From: UBA9647 sp049522195
Lineage (GTDB): Bacteria > Bacteroidota > Ignavibacteria > UBA10030
Direction of reading: 5' to 3'
Length of the DNA stretch: 64,000 nt
NCBI GenBank assembly: GCA_049522195.1
Contig: JBEKOB010000004.1
Coordinates: forward strand, 1-64,000
Shown here: piece after piece, positions 26,248 to 34,313 of the stretch
How positions within the stretch are numbered: the first letter of the stretch is position 1
Layout: each line of letters starts with the position of its first letter
Made by a program: the position numbers and the translations under genes
Notes under the pieces: generated by a model
The model's input: the letters and a program-made list of their open reading frames with translations, nothing else
Told to the model about the DNA's origin: nothing
Databases searched by the model: none

Positions 26248-27384
26248 GTGAAGAACCGTCTCGTCTTCGTAGATCTTCTCAGGGGTTGGGCCACGATCAT
26301 CATGATCGAGGTTCATGTTTTCAACGCCTTCCTGCTGACGGACATTAAGAATGCGGGATGGTTTGGCTGGGTAAACTTTGTCAACGGATTGGTCGCTCCG
26401 AGCTTTCTCTTCGTCGCGGGATTTGTATTTGTCGTGGTGAGCGATCGAAAGCTCGAAGAATTCCGGACATATGGCAAGGCGTTCTGGCGGCAGCTAAGCC
26501 GGATTTTCCTGATCTGGGTTATTGGATACGGACTTCATCTCCCGTACTTTTCGCTCACACGGACTCTGCGCGATTCGACGGCTTCGCAGCTCCTGCTCTT
26601 CAGTCAGTCCGATATACTTCACTGCATTGCCCTCGGTCTCCTCATCGTGTTCCTCGGGCGAATTGTCATTAAGCGGGATCCGTACTATCAGCTCTATCTC
26701 GTGCTGATTGGATGTCTGACTGTCCTCGTCGCTCCGTTCATCTGGGGAATTGACTTTTCTATCTCCCTGCCTGGCTTCGTGGCGCCATATCTCAATGACC
26801 ACCAGGGTTCAATCTTTCCAATATTCCCCTGGCTTGGATTCCTGATGTTTGGCGCTGTGGCAGCCTTTGCGTACAAGAAAGCGCGTGCATCAGGCGAGGA
26901 GAAAAAGTACTTCTTGATTCTCACAGCGATTGGATTGTTTTTGGTCATAGCGGGTTCGCTCTTGATCGATCTCCCTTCTGACATCCCTGGTATGTCGACG
27001 GCGATCAGAGCCAATCCGGTTTTCTTCGCCTCTCGGTTGGGCATCGTGTTCCTTCTCCTTGTCGCATGCTGGTACTACGCTGAGTGGCGGAAGACCGAGA
27101 AATCGTTTGTGCTCGACGTGAGTAGGGAGTCGCTCCTGGTCTATACCGCGCACCTGCTGGTCATCTACGGCCGGTTTTGGAACGGGAACAGTCCAGCTTT
27201 CTACTATGGGGAGTCGCTTACCGTTCTTCAGGCGATCATTGTGACCATCGCCTTGATTGTCGTTATGATTGTTTTCGCGAAGGTGTGGTCGACGATAAAG
27301 CAGAAATCCATGCGTTGGGCGCGCACTATTTCCTACGCAACGGGAGTCATCGTCCTTGCAGTTTTTGTAATCCGTGTGTACTGA
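26248..27384 (+). CDS. Multi-pass membrane protein, HGSNAT/acyltransferase-like (DUF1624 type)
   Basis: A 378-residue protein with about ten transmembrane segments. The start VDLLRGWATIIMIEVHVFNAF, followed by APSFLFVAGF, matches the heparan-alpha-glucosaminide N-acetyltransferase-like family, whose members move acetyl groups across membranes with an intramembrane His (here His in IEVHV). The start is GTG 26248 with AGGAG 11 bases upstream. It follows kbl by 62 bases on the same strand. A link to the acyl-transfer genes upstream is suggestive but unproven. Confidence 0.75.
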   Translation: MKNRLVFVDLLRGWATIIMIEVHVFNAFLLTDIKNAGWFGWVNFVNGLVAPSFLFVAGFVFVVVSDRKLEEFRTYGKAFWRQLSRIFLIWVIGYGLHLPYFSLTRTLRDSTASQLLLFSQSDILHCIALGLLIVFLGRIVIKRDPYYQLYLVLIGCLTVLVAPFIWGIDFSISLPGFVAPYLNDHQGSIFPIFPWLGFLMFGAVAAFAYKKARASGEEKKYFLILTAIGLFLVIAGSLLIDLPSDIPGMSTAIRANPVFFASRLGIVFLLLVACWYYAEWRKTEKSFVLDVSRESLLVYTAHLLVIYGRFWNGNSPAFYYGESLTVLQAIIVTIALIVVMIVFAKVWSTIKQKSMRWARTISYATGVIVLAVFVIRVY

Positions 27385-27491
27385 TGGTCTTCGGGATGGC
27401 AGTCGCGGTTAGCAGGCCATCGTCAATGGCAGGCAAACTCACTAGGGTAAGAGAAGCCGATAGTGGATCATTACACATAAATGGAGAGTGA

Positions 27492-28661
27492 ATGGAACTT
27501 GTTCTAGGCATAATTCTCGTCATAATTACGGGACTGTTGATTGTGATTTTTCTGCGTCTTCGCGCCGCGCAGCAGCCTGAGGCAACGCAGGCAACCCTCC
27601 TGATCCAGCAGCAAATCGATTCTTTGCGCGGTGAAGTCAATTTAAGCCTCAGAAATACGTCGGACTCACTGGGATCGTCTCTCAAAGCTACGCAAGACGC
27701 CTTGTACCAGAGTCTCAAGATGACATCGGAGACGATGAATCAGCAAATGAATGCAGTCACAACGCAATTATCGAGCGTCACGCAGCAGATACAGAACAAT
27801 ACCGGTCAGGTTGGAACGCGTCTCGACACCGCCGCGAAGGTGATCCAGGACGTCCAAAACAAGCTGGGAGAGCTTGGACAGGCCACAAAGGAGATCAAGG
27901 AACTTGGCCAGAGTGTCTCGAAGCTTGAGGAAATGCTGAAAGCGCCGAAACTGCGCGGAGGTCTCGGTGAGCTCCTCCTGGAAGATCTTCTCAAACAGGT
28001 CTTACCAATCAGGTCGTTCGAGATGCAGTACCGGTTTAAAAGCGGCCAGGCAGTCGATGCGGTGATCCACCTCTCGGGAGGGATGGTACCGGTTGACTCC
28101 AAGTTCCCGCTTGAGAATTTCCAGAAGATGCTGGAGGCGAAAAGCGAGCAAGAAAAGCGAACTGCAGTCCGGACATTCAGATCGGACGTGAAGAAGCACA
28201 TCGATGCAATTTCGGATAAATATATTCTGCCGGACGAAGGGACGTTCGATTTCGCCCTCATGTATGTCCCGGCGGAGAACATCTACTACGAGACGATCAT
28301 CAAGGACGAGACTGTCTCCGAAGAAGAGGGATTGTACAGCTACGCGATGAAGAAGAGGGTGATACCGGTGTCGCCTAACAGTTTTTACGCCCACCTGCGC
28401 GTGATCGCCATGGGATTCAAAGGGCTGCAGATTGAGAAGAGCGCAAAGGAGATTTTCCAGAGCCTTGAGCGTCTGGGGTCCGAATTGCAAAAATTCTCGG
28501 AAACGTTTGAAACGCTTGGAAATCAGTTGAGCAACGCTAAGAACAACTTCGACAAAGCCGACAAACAACTGAATAATCTCACAGAGAAGTTCAAAACCAT
28601 CCAGTTAATTCCTGAAGCCGGAAGTGTGAAACAGCTGGATCTTGGTGGAGAGACGAAATAG
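27492..28661 (+). CDS. rmuC: RmuC-family protein
   Basis: A 389-residue protein with one N-terminal membrane anchor (residues 2-21), a long coiled coil (about 35-150) and the RmuC domain (about 150-330), with GGLGELLLEDLLKQVLP, DAVIHLSGG and VPVDSKFPLENF (Asp/Lys resembling a restriction-endonuclease-like core). RmuC limits recombination at inverted repeats in E. coli. It is a single-gene unit ended by a terminator. Confidence 0.93.
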   Translation: MELVLGIILVIITGLLIVIFLRLRAAQQPEATQATLLIQQQIDSLRGEVNLSLRNTSDSLGSSLKATQDALYQSLKMTSETMNQQMNAVTTQLSSVTQQIQNNTGQVGTRLDTAAKVIQDVQNKLGELGQATKEIKELGQSVSKLEEMLKAPKLRGGLGELLLEDLLKQVLPIRSFEMQYRFKSGQAVDAVIHLSGGMVPVDSKFPLENFQKMLEAKSEQEKRTAVRTFRSDVKKHIDAISDKYILPDEGTFDFALMYVPAENIYYETIIKDETVSEEEGLYSYAMKKRVIPVSPNSFYAHLRVIAMGFKGLQIEKSAKEIFQSLERLGSELQKFSETFETLGNQLSNAKNNFDKADKQLNNLTEKFKTIQLIPEAGSVKQLDLGGETK

Positions 28662-28687
28662 TGTAGGAGTTGCTGCGAGAGAGTACA

Positions 28688-28717
28688 AAAAAAAGTCCCC
28701 TTGCGGGGACTTTTTTT
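28688..28717. terminator. Bidirectional terminator between rmuC and a cold-shock gene
   Basis: AAAAAAAGTCCCC (28688-28700), loop TTGC, and GGGGACTTTTTTT (28705-28717). The stem is flanked by T runs on both strands, so it can stop rmuC on the plus strand and the cold-shock gene on the minus strand. Confidence 0.93.
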
Positions 28718-28728
28718 GTTAGTAGGGT

Positions 28729-28932
28729 CTAGACACGAACGATGTTGTACGCTCGTTTTCCTTTTTGTTCTTCTTTGAGTTCGAACTTGACTGTATCGCC
28801 CTGAGAAAGAACATCACGAAAACCGGTATTCTTCACGTTGCTTTTGTGAAAGAAGACCTCATCGCCAGCCTCGGTCACGATAAATCCAAAACCCTTCGAC
28901 ACGTTAAAGAACTTTACGGTCCCATTGTTCAT
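28729..28932 (-). CDS. Cold-shock domain protein
   Basis: A 67-residue CspA-family RNA/DNA-binding beta barrel with RNP1 KGFGFI and RNP2 VFFHKS. The sequence TVKFFNVSKGFGFI is typical. It differs from its neighbour in having Phe-Phe where most Csp proteins have Trp-Phe (TVKFFN against TVKWFN). It lies 87 bases downstream of the second csp gene, with a terminator between, so the two are separate units. Confidence 0.95.
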   Translation of the reverse strand: MNNGTVKFFNVSKGFGFIVTEAGDEVFFHKSNVKNTGFRDVLSQGDTVKFELKEEQKGKRAYNIVRV

Positions 28933-28962
28933 AGGTATTCAACTTCCCACGTCGTGAGCGAC

Positions 28963-29000
28963 TGAAAAAGAAAACCCCAGGAGAATATCTCGCTGGGGTT
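28963..29000 (-). terminator. Terminator of the second cold-shock gene
   Basis: Read on the minus strand, AACCCCAG (29000-28993) and CTGGGGTT (28980-28973) form an 8-bp stem with an inner GAGA/TCTC pairing, followed by TTCTTTTTC at the plus-strand A-rich stretch 28963-28974. Confidence 0.85.
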
Positions 29001-29019
29001 GTATAGAGAATAGACGAAC

Positions 29020-29220
29020 TTAGACCTTCTCTACGTTCGCGGCTTGCAGACCCTTCGGTCCTTGCTGGACATCGAACTGAACCTGGTCGCCCTCGTTCAA
29101 AGTGCGGTAGCCATCACCACGAATCGCCTTAAAATGGACGAAAACATCTTCGCCGTTTTGACGTGTGATGAAGCCAAAGCCCTTGGCTCCGTTGAACCAC
29201 TTAACTGTTCCTTTTTCCAT
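29020..29220 (-). CDS. Cold-shock protein, CspA type
   Basis: A 66-residue cold-shock domain protein (MEKGTVKWFN, KGFGFI, VFVHF) acting as an RNA chaperone. ATG 29220 has AAAGGAAG five bases upstream; an upstream in-frame start would add 15 residues with no family similarity. It keeps the usual Trp of KWFN, unlike the neighbour. A long leader with an 8-bp inverted repeat lies upstream. Confidence 0.95.
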   Translation of the reverse strand: MEKGTVKWFNGAKGFGFITRQNGEDVFVHFKAIRGDGYRTLNEGDQVQFDVQQGPKGLQAANVEKV

Positions 29221-29320
29221 GGAACTTCCTTTCGGAAATGATGATTGAAGATGTACACGAGGCAACTAGCCGAAACGTTTTGCGTGCTATGGATGTGTTG
29301 TGATGCCCGGCCTCGTGAAG
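29221..29320 (-). promoter_or_regulatory. Possible structured 5' leader of the cold-shock gene
   Basis: CACGAGGC (29256-29263) and GCCTCGTG (29310-29317) are a perfect 8-bp inverted repeat 46 bases apart, upstream of the cold-shock start. Known cspA messages carry long, temperature-responsive leaders; by analogy this pairing could be part of one. The transcription start is not known. Confidence 0.35.
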
Positions 29321-29631
29321 ATTGGAAGGTCACGAAAAGAGGACATGAACAATGCATCTACAGCGACGACGCACAAGCTAGGCTACGTCTGCCCAGAGGG
29401 TAGCGAGGTCGCGCCATCCACTGGACTTTGAGGTGTACGTTAATTTGCAGTTGTAATATAGGTCTATTTCGGGTTACAAACAAGCAGAAAATTGAGATTG
29501 AGCCCGTGTTTCGTGAGTTTCCGGGTCAATCTCTGGATAAGACTGAAGAATTTAGCTATCTTTACCGAGGTATAGTGAGAAGTACTATCCTCTATCCCGT
29601 GGTCCACTCCATTGAGTTTTGAAGGAATCTG
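29221..29631. other. 411-base divergent intergenic region (csp and pfkA)
   Basis: The region between divergent genes holds the possible cold-shock leader near the left end and must contain two promoters. A TATCTTTA element at about 29560-29567, upstream of pfkA, loosely resembles the TAnnTTTG minus-7 box of Bacteroidota, but I see no convincing partner. No RNA gene or protein gene is evident. Confidence 0.5.
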
Positions 29632-30723
29632 ATGAAATCTCTGAAGAGAATTGGTGTTTTGACTGGTGGCGGCGATTGTCCGGGCCTGAATGCAGTTATC
29701 CGGGGTATCGCCAAGCCCGCGATGTCGTACTTTGGAGCAACGGTGGTCGGCGTTCTGGATGGATTTGAGGGATTGGTTGAGGGAAGAATGCGTGAACTAA
29801 CACCAAAGGATGTCTCCGGTATCGTGAACCTGGGGGGAACAATCTTGGGGACCTCAAACAAAGGGGATCCGTTCCATTTCCCCGTCGAGACTCCCCAAGG
29901 GATCGATATTCTGGACTGCTCGGAGAATGCAATACGGAACTACCGGGACTGGAACCTGGATGCATTGATCGCGATCGGCGGCGACGGGACGATGCATATC
30001 GTCGATAAGTTCACTGATCTCGGCCTGAATCTCATAGGTGTTCCAAAGACGATCGACAACGATCTTTCAGCGACAGACGTGACATTCGGCTACGATTCTG
30101 CCGTTACTGTTGCCACAGAAGCTATCGACCGCCTTCACACGACCGGATCAGCTCATCACAGGGTTATGGTCATTGAGGTTATGGGGCGTTATGCCGGCTG
30201 GATTGCTCTGGGATCAGGGCTGGCAGGTGGGGCCGATGTAATTCTCATTCCGGAGATTCCATTTCAATGGGACAAGATTTGCCAGCATGTCCTTAAACGC
30301 GGGAAACATGGCAGCAAATTCAGCATCATCTGCGTTGCAGAGGGAGCAAAGCCGGCCGAAGGAGGTCTGATTGTTCGTGAACAGGATTCCAAGCGGACCG
30401 ATCCGATTCGTCTTGGGGGCATTGGCGAAGTCGTCGGTGCGAAGATCACTGAGATGACAGGGCTGGAGACGCGCGTGACGGTACTAGGGCACCTGCAACG
30501 TGGTGGAAGCCCGACACCGTACGATCGTATCCTTGCCAGCAAGTACGGCACAAAAGCGCTCGAGCTTGCTTCCGAGAAAAAGTTCGGTCACATGGTAAGC
30601 CTCCAGGGAAATGAAGTTACTTCCGTTCCCGTGAAGGAAGCGATTCTGAAGCTTCGCACCGTTCCGTTGGACTCTCAACTGATCCGGGCTGCAAGAGCTG
30701 TGGGCACCTCCTTTGGTGACTGA
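29632..30723 (+). CDS. pfkA: 6-phosphofructokinase
   Basis: A 363-residue PfkA-family enzyme that phosphorylates fructose 6-phosphate in glycolysis. Seen are GVLTGGGDCPGLNA at the start, IGGDGT (the Gly after GGD fits ATP rather than pyrophosphate use), PKTIDND (catalytic Asp; Lys where bacterial ATP enzymes have Gly), MGRYAGW and LGHLQRGG. The Gly/Lys combination is that of the group III, mixed-type enzymes, so the phosphoryl donor is not certain. A GAAGGAA site precedes the ATG. Confidence 0.94.
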   Translation: MKSLKRIGVLTGGGDCPGLNAVIRGIAKPAMSYFGATVVGVLDGFEGLVEGRMRELTPKDVSGIVNLGGTILGTSNKGDPFHFPVETPQGIDILDCSENAIRNYRDWNLDALIAIGGDGTMHIVDKFTDLGLNLIGVPKTIDNDLSATDVTFGYDSAVTVATEAIDRLHTTGSAHHRVMVIEVMGRYAGWIALGSGLAGGADVILIPEIPFQWDKICQHVLKRGKHGSKFSIICVAEGAKPAEGGLIVREQDSKRTDPIRLGGIGEVVGAKITEMTGLETRVTVLGHLQRGGSPTPYDRILASKYGTKALELASEKKFGHMVSLQGNEVTSVPVKEAILKLRTVPLDSQLIRAARAVGTSFGD

Positions 30724-30754
30724 GTCGTCGACATTTCGTATATTCTGAAAGCAC

Positions 30755-30778
30755 ACCGCGGCCCAACCGGGCCGCGGT
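30755..30778 (+). terminator. GC-rich hairpin after pfkA
   Basis: ACCGCGGCCC (30755-30764), loop AACC and GGGCCGCGGT (30769-30778) form a perfect 10-bp stem 32 bases after the pfkA stop. No T run follows, so termination efficiency is doubtful. Confidence 0.6.
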
Positions 30779-30838
30779 CCATTCACTCCTGTACCGCAGT
30801 TCCATAATCTCCTTGAATCTCACAAAGAACACACCGCT

Positions 30839-32452
30839 ATGAACAATCAATCACTGCTTCGTTTCCTGTGCGTTGTCTCCCTTTTCGTAGCTGCCTCTGC
30901 ACAGGGGCAGGAAAGCGTCTTCAACGTCGGCCAATTTGGAGCGACAGGTAATAAATCCGAGAATGCCCAACAGGCCATTCAACGTGCGATCGATTCATGT
31001 TCACACTCGGGGGGCGGCGTCGTTTATCTGCCGCCGGGCGAATACTCTTCCGGGACACTCCATCTGCGAAGCCATGTTAGATTCTACATTGAGGCGGGAG
31101 CAACACTGTACTCGATCAAGACAAAGGAAGCATTCGATAAAGACGCGTTACTCTATGGCGAGGATTTGGAGAATATCACGATTGAAGGACGAGGAACGAT
31201 CGACGGGCAGGGGGCCTACGAGTGGAGGCTGAATGACATTCAGGATGACTTCATTCGCCCGAATCAGGAGATGATGGAGGCGATCGGCAAACCGCTGATC
31301 CGCTCGTTCCCGAAAAAAGATCAATTCGGCAAGCTGATCCTCCTTCTGCGTTGCAAAGACGTCCGAATAACGGGAATTTCACTGGTTCGATCCCCGTCAT
31401 GGACGATCCATCCATATGGCTGCGAGCGAATGATCATCGACGGCGTGTACATCCGATCGAGTCTTGCGGAAGGCGTTTGGGCAGACGGCATCGATCCTGA
31501 CGGCTGCAAGGACCTTCGAATCGCGAATTGTACGATCGAAACAGGAGACGATGCGATTGTATTCTACTCTATGAACTGGTTCGGACCGGCGCTTCCGTGT
31601 GAAAACATCACGGTTACGAACTGCCGGCTCTCGTCGGCGTCGAGCGCGATCAAGTTCTGTGATGGAAACATGAACTGCGTCCGAAACGTCACGATCGACA
31701 ATTGTACGATTACCAACTCCAATCGCGGTATTGCATTCATGGTATTTGACGGCGGCTATGTCAGCGATGTCGTGTTGTCGAACCTCACAATCGAGTGCCG
31801 GCGTCACGACTGGTTTTGGTGGGGAGACGGGGATCCCTTCCACTTCAACATCAAACGACGAAGTGAAGTGCACAAGAACGTGAAGTTTGAAAACGAGCCC
31901 CCGGCTGGTTCGATCCGAAATATCCTGATTCAGAATGTCGTTGCGCACGGCAAAGGATCAAGCATCATCAACGGTCACCCCAAGAGCTGGCTGGATGGCG
32001 TAACGTTTGACAATGTGAAGTTGTATCTCTCTTCCGATTCTACCGCACCGTACGACAAGTCCGTGCATGCCCTGAAGTTCCAGATGGCGAAAAACCTGAA
32101 ACTCCGGAATGTCGAAGTCTTCTGGGGTAATCCGGGGTCGAAGCATTGGCGTTCTGCACTCTACATTGAAGATGTCAAGGGGCTCGAAGTGGATAACTTC
32201 GGAGGGCGACCGCCGGTGACCGGTTCGCTTCTTCCGGCAGTCGAGTTGAACCGGGTTGAAAACGCAGTGATTCGAAATTCTACGGTCCAGGATGGGACAT
32301 CGGTTTATCTGGGCGTTTTCGGCAAGGAATCTGCAAACATTCTTCTGACCAATAATGACCTGAGAAAAGCCTCAACGCCATACTTGATTGGAAAGGAAGT
32401 ATCACAGAGTTGCGTGATCGATTTGAACAATCTGTCCGGAGGAAAGAAATGA
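30839..32452 (+). CDS. Secreted GH28-like (polygalacturonase-like) glycosidase
   Basis: A 537-residue protein with a signal peptide (residues 1-23, ending near AQGQ). It opens with the pectate-lyase/GH28 start FNVGQFGATG and continues as a right-handed beta helix. The acid residues of GH28 appear as GIDPDG and ETGDDAI. The usual GHG motif is replaced by SSASSAIKFCDG, so the substrate may not be polygalacturonan. It likely cleaves a pectin-like or other uronic-acid polymer outside the cytoplasm. The oxidoreductase start overlaps its stop by four bases. Confidence 0.83.
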   Translation: MNNQSLLRFLCVVSLFVAASAQGQESVFNVGQFGATGNKSENAQQAIQRAIDSCSHSGGGVVYLPPGEYSSGTLHLRSHVRFYIEAGATLYSIKTKEAFDKDALLYGEDLENITIEGRGTIDGQGAYEWRLNDIQDDFIRPNQEMMEAIGKPLIRSFPKKDQFGKLILLLRCKDVRITGISLVRSPSWTIHPYGCERMIIDGVYIRSSLAEGVWADGIDPDGCKDLRIANCTIETGDDAIVFYSMNWFGPALPCENITVTNCRLSSASSAIKFCDGNMNCVRNVTIDNCTITNSNRGIAFMVFDGGYVSDVVLSNLTIECRRHDWFWWGDGDPFHFNIKRRSEVHKNVKFENEPPAGSIRNILIQNVVAHGKGSSIINGHPKSWLDGVTFDNVKLYLSSDSTAPYDKSVHALKFQMAKNLKLRNVEVFWGNPGSKHWRSALYIEDVKGLEVDNFGGRPPVTGSLLPAVELNRVENAVIRNSTVQDGTSVYLGVFGKESANILLTNNDLRKASTPYLIGKEVSQSCVIDLNNLSGGKK

Positions 32453-33513
32453 AAGCGCGAAAGGATCAAGAAAGAAGCGGTCTGATGCGCGCGGTTGAGA
32501 TTACGAGATTCGGTCCACCCGAAGTGCTGAAGATCTCTGAGGTGCTTGTCCCACAAATTGGAGAGGGGGATGTTCGTGTGCGTGTGAAGACGATCGGAGT
32601 GAATTTCGCCGACGTGTTCGCCCGGCTCGGTTACTACCCTGCAATTCCGAAGCCGCCGTTCATCCCGGGCCTGGAATTCGCCGGCACGGTTGACGCTGTG
32701 GGGAAGTCCGTGAAGGGACTTCGGAAAGGGGATCGTGTCCTTGGATTCAGCAGGCTAAATGCCTACGCTGAATTCGTCTCAGTCCCTGCAGCATTGCTGA
32801 CCCGCATGCCTTCACGTATGTCTTTCAAGGAAGCCGCCGCCCTGGGCGTAACATATCTGACTGCCTACCATGGACTTGTCACTCTCGGACAAATGAAAAA
32901 GGGAGAGAGCCTGTTGCTGCACGCCGCCGCCGGTGGCGTTGGTACAGCTGCCCTGCAGATAGCAAAGCATCTCGGCGTTCGAGTCTACGCTACGGTGGGC
33001 TCCCAGTCGAAAACTCAGACGGCCCGGGAGCAAGGTGCAGCTGTGGTCATCAACTACGCAGACGAGGATTTCGCAGAAATCATACGACGTGAGAGCCACG
33101 GCCAGGGGGTCGACGTCATTCTTGATTCCGTTGGAGGAAAGGTCTTTCGGAAGGGTTGGAGACTCCTCAGACCTATGGGCCGATACGTCCTGTATGGATT
33201 TGCAGCTGCAGCGGGTCCGAAGGGGATCCCCAAATTAAAGGCTCTCATTGAATCTGCTTCTTTTCCCCTGATCTATCCTCCATCCATTGTTCCGAGAAAT
33301 GTGACTTTGAGCGGGTTCAACCTGTACTTCCTTTTCGACAAGGTCGCCTATTTACAGCAGACGATGCGGAAGCTTCTGGGTTGGTATGACAAAGGTGTCG
33401 TGAGGCCTGTGATTGGGGCGGTATATCCATTCGAGAAGATCCGGGAAGCACACCAATTTCTCCAATCACGACAAAGCATCGGCAAGGTGGTGGTGACGGT
33501 TGGGATCGGGTGA
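32449..33513 (+). CDS. Zinc-independent MDR oxidoreductase (quinone oxidoreductase-like)
   Basis: A 354-residue medium-chain reductase without the zinc ligands. It has VRVKTIGVNFADVFARLGYYP, the NADPH loop AAAGGVGTAALQIAK and a VILDSVGG strand. It is nearest to quinone oxidoreductase / VAT-1-like proteins; the substrate is unknown. I take ATG 32449 since it overlaps the upstream TGA and has GGAGGAAA ahead; ATG 32485 is where relatives often start. The stop codon lies inside a 16-bp tandem repeat. Confidence 0.87.
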   Translation: MKARKDQERSGLMRAVEITRFGPPEVLKISEVLVPQIGEGDVRVRVKTIGVNFADVFARLGYYPAIPKPPFIPGLEFAGTVDAVGKSVKGLRKGDRVLGFSRLNAYAEFVSVPAALLTRMPSRMSFKEAAALGVTYLTAYHGLVTLGQMKKGESLLLHAAAGGVGTAALQIAKHLGVRVYATVGSQSKTQTAREQGAAVVINYADEDFAEIIRRESHGQGVDVILDSVGGKVFRKGWRLLRPMGRYVLYGFAAAAGPKGIPKLKALIESASFPLIYPPSIVPRNVTLSGFNLYFLFDKVAYLQQTMRKLLGWYDKGVVRPVIGAVYPFEKIREAHQFLQSRQSIGKVVVTVGIG

Positions 33514-33568
33514 TCGGGCCATCGGGTGATCGGGCCATCGGGTGATCGGATCATCGGATGATCGGGTC
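33505..33568. repeat. Four tandem 16-bp units
   Basis: Units begin at 33505, 33521, 33537 and 33553. The first two are identical (ATCGGGTGATCGGGCC); the others differ at two or three positions. Each is itself two 8-base half-units. The array takes in the stop codon of the oxidoreductase gene and fills most of the gap to aat. Confidence 0.92.
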
Positions 33569-33604
33569 GATTCATTCTGAAATCCAATTAGTTTGGCGGA
33601 AGAA

Positions 33605-34207
33605 ATGGGAGAGAAGCGACAGCGGGTTACTATCATCGACTCTAATTTCCTTCTGAAGGCGTATTGCTCCGGCTACTTTCCGATGGCGGATGACAAGACT
33701 GGCGAAATAGGATGGTATTCCCCCGATCCACGCGCGATTTTCGAGCTGGACGGCTTGCGTGTCCCGCGCAGCCTTTCCCTCACGATGAAAAAGAAACCGT
33801 TCGAACTTCTTGTGAACACGCAGTTCGAGAAGGTCATGCGGGCATGTGCTGCAAGAAAAGAGACTTGGATCTCCGAGGAAATCATACAAAGCTACGTCGA
33901 ACTGCAGCGATTAGGATTTGCGCACAGCGTGGAGTGTTGGAAGGATCAGAAGCTGGTCGGTGGATTGTACGGTGTGGCGATTGCCGGGGCATTCTTTGGG
34001 GAATCAATGTTCAGCGAAATGCGGGACGCTTCCAAAATCGCTCTCGTGTTCCTCGTGGATCGAATGAATACAAGAGGTTTCGAATTGCTTGATACGCAGT
34101 TCGTGACGCCTCATCTTGCTCGTTTCGGTGCGAAGGAAATCGCGCGGGAGGATTATCTCCGGCGACTGAAAAAGGCCTTGAGAAAAGAATGTTCATTTTA
34201 TCCGTGA
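33605..34207 (+). CDS. aat: Leucyl/phenylalanyl-tRNA-protein transferase
   Basis: A 200-residue Aat, which adds Leu or Phe from tRNA to proteins with N-terminal Arg or Lys and so marks them for ClpAP. Motifs: YCSGYFPMAD, IGWYSPDPRAIF, GGLYGVAIAGAFFGESMFS and LLDTQFVTPHL. ATG 33605 is used because it has GGAAG just upstream; a TTG at 33593 is possible. The 106 bases to the next gene hold nothing recognised. Confidence 0.94.
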   Translation: MGEKRQRVTIIDSNFLLKAYCSGYFPMADDKTGEIGWYSPDPRAIFELDGLRVPRSLSLTMKKKPFELLVNTQFEKVMRACAARKETWISEEIIQSYVELQRLGFAHSVECWKDQKLVGGLYGVAIAGAFFGESMFSEMRDASKIALVFLVDRMNTRGFELLDTQFVTPHLARFGAKEIAREDYLRRLKKALRKECSFYP

Positions 34208-34313
34208 TGGCTTCGGTCGGAGCGCAGTGCAGGGACTGCACACGCGGGGTGAGGTACGGTATTGACCTGCAACCGGGATCCCGGCTACGATGCGACACCC
34301 AAGGAGTTTGACT

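Noticed and set aside
33505..33568. CRISPR array
   Set aside because: Units are contiguous 16-mers with no spacers and no cas genes nearby.
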